The position numbers were made by a program, and so were the translations under genes. From positions 2,371,913 to 2,435,912 of the forward strand of contig NC_023750.2 in NCBI RefSeq assembly GCF_000499845.2: a DNA stretch of 64,000 nucleotides, in the 5' to 3' direction. Shown here one piece after another: positions 54,991-64,000 of the stretch (position 1 is its first letter; each line of letters opens with the position of its first letter). The DNA is from Phaseolus vulgaris. Its lineage: Eukaryota; Streptophyta; Magnoliopsida; Fabales; Fabaceae. The notes beneath the pieces are model-generated. The model had not been told where the DNA came from. It saw only the letters and a list, made by a program, of their open reading frames with translations, and did not search any database.

Positions 54991-56210
54991 GGACATCCTT
55001 ATCCGATATCAAAATTGGAGTACACACTATGTATGGAGGGATGTGGCTTGGAGTATGGAGGGTGGGAGAATGTGCTCTCCTTATGTATTTAGAGAACACG
55101 AGATACATTTTTGCAGCTTTGTGCTCGCCAACATAACTCCTACCCTCCACACTTCTAGCATTGTCACTCACATTATAAAGTTTATTTTTGAAACACAGGG
55201 CAAGATGACGATAAATGTTAGGGACATCACCTCTCATTGAATGGAAGTGTTTATGCTAGCTCTGTGTGGACTCTTGAGATTTCCAATTGTTATCTCTGGG
55301 TCGTGCGGGTCCTTTGAGGTTCATGTAAATCCACCATATATAGAGCATTATCTCCATCGTGTCTATTGATTACATATTTTTCATTGTGTGTTATTGTGTA
55401 CCCCTTCGTGTGTACCCTCCAAGGAGGTCCAATAACCTCAGTTGTAAGCATCAACACCACAATCACAAGCAACATTCCTTCCAGTGCCATAGGACATGCA
55501 ACAACTCATGGTTGCAATTCAAGCTAATCATATGACTATTGTTGTAAATCAAAGGGGCATAAGCATTGTCGTAGATACATTGCATGGATTATTTCTCCAC
55601 AAGATGGTCATGTCCTACACAATAAGAGTATGTTTGTTCGTGTTGTTTGGCTAAAAGACTTTTTGCAACAACTTTCAATTCAATAGTTCCAATGAAACTG
55701 ATGATATTACAAATAAAACATATTAGATTGCTACGACTTCTTTTTTTAGTTTATATTTTTAATTTTTTAATTTTGTAATTGCTATTGTAAATTAATTTTA
55801 GAGTAATGAAATTTTATAATTTCAAGTTTATGTGCATCTTTTCTTCTATTTGAATAAATATATGTCATAATCTAATATCACTTTCTAAAATTAACTATTA
55901 TAAATATTGAACATAAATCAATTCATTATACTTAATTGTTCATATGAAGTAGTTTTCAGGTGTTATATTTAATTTCAACTAGTAATTCCAATTGTTTTTT
56001 TTTTCAGTAAAGCAAAGTGAACATATTAATTAGGAACTAAATAGTAATTTATGAGTTTTGATATTTAGTGTATTTGTATAACATGGACATTTTATTTATG
56101 CATTTTGTCCCATTTTCATTGTCTAAATTTGATGAACGTCTTTAAATGTTGATGAATTTAAGTCTTGAAAGCCTTTGAATATATTCAAATATAGAAAAAA
56201 CAGTTTTTAA
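54991..56210. other. No recognisable gene
   Basis: Mixed-composition DNA to about 55640, possibly still part of the decayed element upstream, then AT-rich DNA. Short open frames here have no similarity that I recognise. Confidence 0.4.
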
Positions 56211-56417
56211 TACTAAAAAAAAGTTACAATTACATACGGATTTATCCGTATATAATTTTACCAGGCAGTTACATACGGATTTTAAATCTGTATGTAACAG
56301 TTATCTACAACAGTTTTACATACGGATTTTTGTCCGTATGTAACTATGTTTTACATACGAATTTGGTCTCTTACATACAGGTTTGTGTTGTATATTATAT
56401 CATATTTTCTTGTAGTG
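56211..56417. mobile_element. CACTA-ended MITE with TACATACGGA repeats
   Basis: The right end TTTTCTTGTAGTG is perfect; the left end is decayed (TACTAAAAAAAAG). TTACATACGGAT and its complement ATCCGTATGTAA-type words occur several times, so the interior folds on itself. Same family as the MITE hit by the gypsy element at 35214. Confidence 0.65.
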
Positions 56418-57090
56418 TCATCAAATATATCTAAAATGTTTAATTATCATTGCTTAAGTGGATTTTTATATTGATGACAACAACTTAACCATTTGTTTGA
56501 CAATGTACCATTGTTTCAAATGCCTTATAACTTGCTTAAGCATTACCAAGCACTTTAAGCGACAAAAACTAAACCAATTTCTTCACAAAGATTCTAAATT
56601 CAAACGCTATTACACTCACATAAACACTCCTCTTAAGCGTGTAATTAAATGCTTCTGCGATGTCGCTTAAAGTGACAATGCATTCACATTAAGCGAACTC
56701 TACTTTCATTGTCGCTTAAAGTGGTCTTCATATTGCGATACTTATGTGACAAAATTTTGTAACAATTGATTGTAGCATAACAAAAATCATTATTCACTCC
56801 CTTCACACATTTTGTGACGACATTTATAACTAAAAAAAACATTTAGTACTAAAACATTTTGTCACTAATACAATTTTGTTACAACTTATGTGACAACTTT
56901 TGTGATGTAGAATTTAGAAATTGTATGTACTCATCACAAAATTCATCACAAAAATATACAAAATAGAACTTACAAAAAGTTTAATTTTCATTATATAATT
57001 GATCACTCTTTATGATAACCTCTTTATTATTATAAAATATTGTAAAAAAATACATCTTTTAGTAAAGTATTTTTTTTATTCTTAGTCGTA

Positions 57091-57129
<39 letters not shown>

Positions 57130-59546
57130 TTCACTCGTAATTTTATTATCCATCTTTTAAAGTAACATATTTAGAGTCATTTTTCATCACCATCCTCTAC
57201 TTTTTTATTAATTATTACAAATAAATTACTTTTAGAATAATTGTATATATACACACATATTAACGAAATAATCTTTAAATATATTTTTCAATTGACTTAA
57301 ATTTCTTTAATTATAAGTGAATTAGTAAGTTCTTTTTTTATTTTCAAAATAACATTAAGAGCAATATATATATTCTGAACTAGTATTTGGAATTAGAATC
57401 TTCTTTTGTTACGTATGACTAATTTTTTTATAAGCACTTTTAAGAGAGAAAATACAAAGAAAAAATAGAAAAAACTTATTAAAAAAAATTCTTATATATT
57501 TTTTAAAACTCTTATTTTTAATTTATTTATAAACAAATATTTAGGTTATGAAAAAGTTATTTTATTTTCCTTTTCTAAATCGTTTATCAACAAGATTTCC
57601 TGAATTTAAGTCAGTCCAAATATAATATAATTTTTTTAAAATAGGAGGGTATGATATATTATACGTATTACGAGTAATAAAATAGGTTACGTGGATCAAT
57701 AATTTGTGGATCCTTAATATTTTTAATGCATTAATTCCTTTTATCTCGACTGGTCTAGTTCACCAACTCGATCAATCAAAGACATAGTAGGACGAACTGA
57801 CCTGTTTATCAATTTTCTTTTTAAATTTAAAAATTAGTTTAAAGAATTAATTATTTTATACTACATTATTTGATAATACAAAAAATAAATAATATTAAAG
57901 TTTAAATTATTAATACTTATAAATTAAGTTTCAGTTATTAATTATAATAAACTAATTTAAAATATAAAAGTAATAATATTTATTTTATTTAATTAAATAG
58001 ATTAATTAAAGACTTAGAAAATATTTATATAATTAATCATATTTTTTTTAAATTATATATTAAAAAAATTATAAAAAAAAAACTGATATACTAACTGTCA
58101 ATCCACCAGATTGAATCAGAATTTTCAATCTGTCAAACCATGACATATTAATTATTTCCACCCTATTTGTTTTTTGCTGACAAACACTAAATTGGCTCAT
58201 TTTTTCTATGATAATATGAATAAACTATTAAGTCCACAAAACATTTTATTACCCAGAAGAAGCCAGTAGTAGTTATCAAAGGACAAGGCATGGTGTGTAT
58301 TATATTATTATTATACCATCCACTAATTTCGTTTTTTCCTTGCTTAATTTTATTTTATTATATTTTCAAATTATTTGACCATTGATCCACGAGGGAGAAT
58401 TTGTTTAGGTAGGACTATCAATTATTTTGAGGTGAAGAAGAAGAGGAGCAATCTAATTAACAATATGATAATATATGGAATTATTTGAAATGGATTTAAA
58501 AAAAATTATAATATTATTTAACTTTGAAAACAACATGCTATCTTAGTCTGATTTAGACTGATGAATAATTAGAGAAAGTGTGGTCCACTTCTGAACAAGC
58601 ACGCCATTGGCAAGAAAAAATGAAACATTCTCAACTGTTCATACTGGTTAATGTGCCATCTGCAAAATCTTTGTGGAATAGATTTTGAAAACAACTTCTT
58701 CATTACAATTATTTTGTGGAAGGATTTGGATTGGATGTTTAAGGAAGAAAAGAAAGAGGGTTGTTTGGGATCTGTTTGTAACAGTTTAAAGTAGGGTTTT
58801 GAATTGTGGTTGAAACTTGATAACTATTCATTACCCATAGTCATATGCTATTTCTCCCTCAATTTCTTCCTCAAAATGGTCATACAACTTTACAACTTCT
58901 TCTTTTTTTTGTCAAAATTGATCATTAAAATTATAATTCAAATATATTATCTTAATGATTACATCTTAATTAGAAAAATATCTCATAAAATTTAATAATA
59001 AAGTATAATTGTCTCACTTTTCACAATTCGAGTAAATAAAAAAAAAATATTGTTCATTTGAAAGTTAATAAGAGTCCTTTCAAACTTTCCATGATCAACA
59101 AGAAAGATAAGAAATGAAATAAAATGAAACCAACATGTTGTATATATGGAGAATTCCAACTTCGATATTATCTAAACTCGATTTAGTTGAAACAAAAAGA
59201 GTAAGATTAGTTAACTCTATATAATGTTGGCATAAAATCGACTTTATCGACACTGCATAGAAATAACCTTTGACCGTGATGAATTAAAATCTATAATTTT
59301 AGAGTATGTGATGCAAATTTGACATTATTTACTAATTAAAATCAGATTTTGGTTTTAATTATCTTTGAGACAACACTAAAAGTTAATATTCTTATAATGA
59401 AAATTATTAAAAAAATTAAAATATTTTTTATTTCTTATAAATATAATAATATTTATTTTTAGACTCCCAAATGTTCATTTATCTCTTATTTATGAAAATG
59501 TGTCATATATATTCATAAATAAGAAAAAACTAAGAAAATCACATTA
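56418..59546. other. AT-rich stretch without a gene
   Basis: 56440-56960 repeats the word CTTAAGCG/CGCTTAAGTG and 'TGTGACAA' in both orientations, suggesting an old unclassified inverted repeat. An AAT microsatellite lies at 57092-57128. No gene is seen. Confidence 0.45.
57092..57128. repeat. AAT microsatellite
   Basis: About twelve TAA/AAT units without interruption. Confidence 0.9.
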
Positions 59547-59901
59547 CACTACAAGAAAATTATAAAAATAGAAACCAATTTTTAGAGACCAAAATAATTG
59601 ATTTTAGAAACTAAAAAAATTGATTTCTAAATTAGTTTCTATTATTGTTAAATCGTTTCTAAATTGGTATTTAATTAGCAACCAAGGTTTTAGAGACCAA
59701 ATTTAGAGACTAAATAATTGGTAGTTAAAACCTTGGTTGCTAATTAGATACCAATTTAGAAACTATTTAACAATAATATAAACTAATTTAGAAACCAATC
59801 TTTTTTTTTAGTTTCTAAAATTATCTCTAATTTAGTTACTATTGCAACTAATTATTTTGGTCTCTAAAAATTGGTTTCTATTTCATGATTTTCTGATAGT
59901 G
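59547..59901. mobile_element. CACTA-ended hairpin MITE with perfect TTA duplication
   Basis: Starts CACTACAAGAAAATT, ends TTTTCTGATAGTG, flanked by TTA on both sides (59544-59546, 59902-59904). The halves are near-complementary (TAGAAACCAATTTTTAGAGA and its complement), so the whole 355 bp is a foldback. Closely related to 26310-26687. Confidence 0.85.
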
Positions 59902-60572
59902 TTAATGATAATAATAGTAATATCTAACACTTTTTTTTATTTGCGTTAATTTTTAGTGATTAAATGAGAATTTTCATATATATATATATATATATATTTA
60001 AATAAGGGAAAAATTTATTCTAAATTTTGCTATAGGAGCTAATTTGGTGACAAATTAAAATTTTGTAAACCTAATTTAGTTATTTAAAGACCAAAGGAAG
60101 TGTAAATTAAATTTTTGAACAACTAATTTGATAAGCAACACTTTTGAAGGAGTAATGCAATGACACACATGACTCTTGAGGTGATTAGATTTTAACATTA
60201 AGTTATAAGAAAAGAATAAAGAAACACATATCAACCTCATAGTTGTCATGCAAAATTGTAAAACAACTTACATTCAATTGTGAAATAGATGTTAATTATT
60301 ACTGAAGATAAAACTTCAACGTAGTTCTAATTTAGTTTTTGTTTCACTTAATGTAAGTTTTGAAGTGTTAAGAATAATTAAGAGAGAGAAGTGATGCAGA
60401 AAATATAAAACAAGAAAAGTTCAAAAGACCTTGTGTGAATTATGTGTTGTGCATGCACTATGATATAGATGGTGTGATTAGTGAAGATATGGGTGTTTTT
60501 TAAGCAAGTCCATTAAAAAAAATTCCTCTATTTTGGACTCACCCTTTTACTCATAGGCCTTTATTTCACCTT
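59902..60572. other. AT-rich stretch without a gene
   Basis: Contains a TA run at 59977-59998. Nothing else is recognised. Confidence 0.5.
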
Positions 60573-61106
60573 CATGCCAAATTCTTCCTCCATGTGTTTC
60601 TTCTTGCACCCCTATATTTAATAAAATATCAAAATTATCCTTCATAGTTAGTTTTTTGGAAAATTTTCATTCTGAATTGTACAATTCACAATACAAAATT
60701 TGCATTATAGATTACATAATTTGAAATACAAAATTTTCATTTTAGATTTCATAATCTAGAATAAAAATTCTACATTTCAAAAACATTGTATTATTGATTG
60801 AACATATTCTTATTGAACAATCTGAAATAAATTTATATTATGAATTGTATAATCCAAAATGCAAAATTTGTATTCTTGATTAAATTTTATATTTTAGATT
60901 GTACAATTCATAATATAAATTCTACATTTTAGATTATACAATCTGAAGTAAAAAAATCACAAATATTAATTTCTAAATTTTTTAATTTGAAAAGTCTCAG
61001 GATTCAAAGTTTCACAATTAAAAAAATTAATAAAATATGAGGTATTTTTGGTATTTTTGGAGATATGGGGTGTAGAAGGAAAATATGGAATTATAGGGAG
61101 AATTTG
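60573..61106. mobile_element. Probable Mutator-like MITE, degenerate
   Basis: The left end (AAATTCTTCCTCC then TTCTTGCACCCCTATATT) and the right end (complement AATTCTCCC then CTTCTACACCCCATATC) are similar inverted sequences. TTCACCTT occurs just outside both ends (60565-60572, 61107-61114). The interior repeats GAATTGTACAATTC-type palindromes. It looks like an older relative of 61698-62086. Confidence 0.5.
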
Positions 61107-61688
61107 TTCACCTTACCTTTAACTTTTTTTTTCATTTTTGGGTATGAGCTTTTTGTTTTTGGCAACAACTGAAATTTAGATCAAGGAGATTATAAATATA
61201 ATCATTTGTCACGCGCTATTAGCTTGTAGGTCCATGCTTTATTTATATTATATTATTTTATTTAACTGAGTTAAAATTTAATATTCATATTCATATTAAT
61301 TTTAATTATACATTTTTATTTGAATAAAACACATACATAATTATTATTTTTATATTTGTTATGTATAATCTATAATTTCAATGAAAATAGTATTCAATGA
61401 ACAATATAAATTCCAAATTTACGTAAAATATTGTAGAACAGTAGAAACATGTGCTGTTATTTTCGAGTAAAAAGGTAGTTTATATAAACTATTATAAAAC
61501 TAGTCCCCTAATATAAAATTTTATATTTGGAGAATGTCCACAATGTATTTATCATGGATCATAACTTTTCAATAAAATATATAACGGAAATTAGATTTCA
61601 ATAAGAGTACTTTTGAAAAATATTTACTTATGTAAGAATTTTGAGCGAGGTACAAAGAGCAAAAGGAGCGGTTTTAATATGGACTCCT
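61107..61688. other. AT-rich stretch without a gene
   Basis: No coding, RNA or repeat feature is recognised. Confidence 0.5.
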
Positions 61689-61697
61689 AAAAGAGAT

Positions 61698-62086
61698 GGT
61701 TGTTTCTTCCTGCACCTTAACAAAATTCTTCCTGCACCCCATCATTTCCGAAGAAGAGTATTTTACCTTTTCTAACAATGACTTTCAGATTGCTCTTTCC
61801 AGAATATTTTTGGAACATATTTTTTGAAATATATTTTATTAATTCCGGATTTACCAATCCACAAATAAAAAAATGTGTCCTAAAAGGATATTCTGAAATG
61901 ATATTTTGTCTTATGGATTTCCTAATCCGAAAACACCCTTTGCTTACGAAACCTTTATTCTGGAAACATTTTTGCTTACAGAATCCCTATTCTGGAATTA
62001 CCCAAAACTGTGAAAGGATATTTTCGATATTTCAAAGAATGTAGGAGTGCATGAAGAAAAATGTGAGGATGCAGGAAGAAACTCCC
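61698..62086. mobile_element. Mutator-like MITE with 9-bp target duplication
   Basis: Begins GGTTGTTTCTTCCTGCACC and ends as the complement of GGGAGTTTCTTCCTGCATCC; the inverted similarity extends about 50 bp. A perfect 9-bp duplication AAAAGAGAT flanks it (61689-61697, 62087-62095), diagnostic of Mutator-type integration. The open frame at 61778-62044 inside it is not a gene: it consists of TTCCAGAATATTTT-type repeats. Confidence 0.85.
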
Positions 62087-62095
62087 AAAAGAGAT

Positions 62096-63200
62096 TATGT
62101 AAAAATAATGTTCTATTGTAGTTTATTAGTATAAAGTTATTTGGGCCTCTGACCCAAATATATTTTGCATCTCGTCTTGCTTAAAGGAAATTTCAAATAA
62201 ATATAAGTTATTAACTCATTTTTCTTTTGAGAATTTTTTATGAGCCAAGAGTACATCTGAAGTACTTAACTCTAACAACCCTTTCTTCTAAATACTTTGT
62301 CTATCATGTTGGGCTTCATAATTTATTAATGCATTGGCATCAGTAATCTTTGTTGCCTGTTCTACATCAACAACCATCATTGTGCAACAAGCTGCAACAT
62401 CTAGGAACATCTTTGTATGAGAAATCATTATGAGAAATGTCTTCAAACCCATGATTTAGGCATTTTCTCAGCAATTGACTATTTTATGGCAAGTGTACTG
62501 TGTTAAAAATAATAATTTGTTTCTAAGAACAAATATTGAACCCACAAGGAATAGTTGAATTATCAAGTATAAGATTCACTAAATAGAAAACAAAATAATA
62601 AAGTTTGTTGGAAGTTTGTTGTGTATGATCGCAAAATAATATTTGGGATTAGGGTTCATCCTCCTTACTCTATTGTATTTTGAAAAGAATAATAATATTT
62701 TATCCTTTAACTGATGTTGATGCCCATATAAAATTCATTTATATCGATTTCTTGCATATAAAATTATTAAGAGAGTCTCCTATATATCCATTTCTCACAT
62801 ATTTATAAAAACTCTTTATCATTACGATTAGATGTTGATAGCAATTAACATTTCAAATCTATTCTTAGCATTCATATATGTTAAACATTATCATTTAGGT
62901 CAGAAACTTAAAAGTATGTCTAAGTCAAACCTAAGGATCAAAATCATGGTAAACAAGCTTTATGAATAAAATAACAATACCAATCATCAATAAAGAACAA
63001 AATATTATATTTAAATATCACCTCAATATATAAGAGTTTGAACAAATTACTCAGTATAAATTAGAACATAAGTTTCAGTATAATGTATACCTTATTGTTA
63101 TGAGTAACCTTTAGCTATTGACTCAACCTTGTTTCTCACAACATAACCTTGTTCGTCAAGTTTTTCTTTTCTAAGCACCCTTAATGGATAACCTTGTTTT
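62096..63200. other. No recognisable gene
   Basis: Mixed AT-rich sequence. 62480-63180 may belong to the same repeat as the following direct repeat, but I cannot show it. Confidence 0.4.
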
Positions 63201-64000
63201 GCGCAAAAATTTTTGAAAATTTTCTCGAAATAGTTTTTTTCTGAAATTCCACGTAAAAATCTCCACTGAATTCATAACAAAATACAACAATTTCAGGTCA
63301 AACGGATGAGTATTCACCCACGAAAAAAATCAAATAGTTTCACACACGAACGAACCTTCCTTTCATCCCTGACACTGATCAATAAAAAGCTTATTGCCAA
63401 TCTTGTGGACGAATCTGGGGCTCAAATCTCAGTCAAAACACAATAGACACAGTGACGAACGTCTAGTAAAGATTTCAGATCAAAACACCCAAGGAGTAAG
63501 GCGTAGTAAGTCCCAGACCGAGAGCGAACAAAACTGGTTTTCCGAAAACAACATGTTCTGGATTTTCTTCCCCGTATCTTCTTTTTGTGATTCGTTTATG
63601 GACGTGCCTCCTTACCTGGGTGCAAGCAACATATTAAAGTACTTGTGTGAATTTTTTCAACGCAGAATAAAAATTGCAGAAAGTAGAGCGAAATCTCACA
63701 AGTTTCGGTACTGGCGCGAAAATTTCTGAAAAATTCTCCCGAAATAGTTTTTTTTTTCTGAAATTCCACGTAAGAATCTCCACTGAATTCGGGACAAAAC
63801 GCAACAAATTTCAAGTCAAACAGATGAGTATTCACCCACGAAAAAAATCAAACAGTTTTACACACGTACAAACCATCCTTTCAGCCCTGGCAGTGATCAA
63901 TAAAAAGCTTATTGTCAATTTTGTGGGACGAATCCGGGGCTCAAATCTCCGCCAAAACGAAATCGCTTTTCTTCCCCGTATCTTCTTTTTGTGATTCGTT
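63201..64000. repeat. Large direct repeat running off the window
   Basis: The block from GCGCAAAAATTTTTG at 63201 recurs from GCGCGAAAATTTCTG at 63714. The copies share GAAATTCCACGTAA, ATGAGTATTCACCCACG, CAATAAAAAGCTTATTG and finally CTTCCCCGTATCTTC (63567 and 63971). The second copy lacks about 109 bp present in the first. Divergence is moderate. It may be part of a tandem array or of an unknown retrotransposon. Confidence 0.8.

Noticed and set aside
61778..62044. 88-codon open frame
   Set aside because: It lies wholly inside the Mutator-like MITE and consists of its internal palindromic repeats.
1..64000. CRISPR array, operon or phage-type defence system
   Set aside because: The window is plant nuclear DNA; the repeats seen are transposons and microsatellites without regular unique spacers.

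Overview
This is nuclear DNA from a flowering plant. The backbone is AT-rich and gene-poor, filled with nested plant-type transposable elements (L1-clade LINEs, Ty3/gypsy Tat-lineage and Ty1/copia LTR elements, PIF/Harbinger, CACTA-ended and Mutator-like MITEs). Two intact plant genes are visible. The two genes and the repeat families resemble those of legumes of the bean/cowpea/soybean group, but that placement is inference from recognition, not from a search.

Layout. 1-8.3 kb has no intact gene. It holds LTR fragments (1-242 and an LTR-LTR tandem at 4857-5640) and a decayed RNase H domain of an old LINE (7950-8290). 8.47-15.21 kb is a nearly complete L1-type LINE inserted into the 3' end of that older LINE. 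Its ORF1 is broken by a frameshift and a stop. Its ORF2 is open for 1231 codons but lacks the first catalytic Asn of the endonuclease. 16.1-17.5 kb is an intact single-exon gene of the PSI1-like DUF3475/DUF668 family. 20.6-23.0 kb is a decayed PIF/Harbinger element on the minus strand (transposase plus Myb/SANT-like protein); its transposase is split by a 549-bp solo LTR. 24.8-28.7 kb holds a decayed LINE fragment and several hairpin MITEs. 31.36-32.28 kb (minus) is an intact SUPERMAN-family single C2H2 zinc-finger gene with a C-terminal EAR repression motif.

35.2-42.9 kb is a young Tat-lineage Ty3/gypsy retrotransposon. It has two 553-bp LTRs with no difference visible by eye, a TATAT target duplication, a tRNA-Lys primer site and one gag-pol frame, and a TAG near the end of integrase. 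It has jumped into a small CACTA-ended MITE. 47.16-48.21 kb is a copia (Sirevirus-like) solo LTR with a perfect 5-bp duplication. It is followed by a 5'-truncated LINE ending in the same 3' hairpin as the full-length one. 52.02-53.22 kb is a 1.2-kb CACTA-ended non-coding element with a tRNA-like head and 24-bp tandem repeats. 54.7-62.1 kb holds a decayed reading frame, two more CACTA-ended MITEs and one or two Mutator-like MITEs, one with a perfect 9-bp target duplication. The window ends in a large direct repeat that runs off the edge.

The two host genes are unrelated and not co-organised. Everything else records repeated nesting: LINE into LINE, LTR element into Harbinger transposase, gypsy element into MITE. 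I found no convincing new multi-gene system. The best leads are structural: the LTR-like block just before the gypsy polypurine tract, the LTR-LTR junction, the shared LTR motif, the 3' LINE hairpin, the TAATG ORF junction, and the tRNA-like CACTA-ended element.
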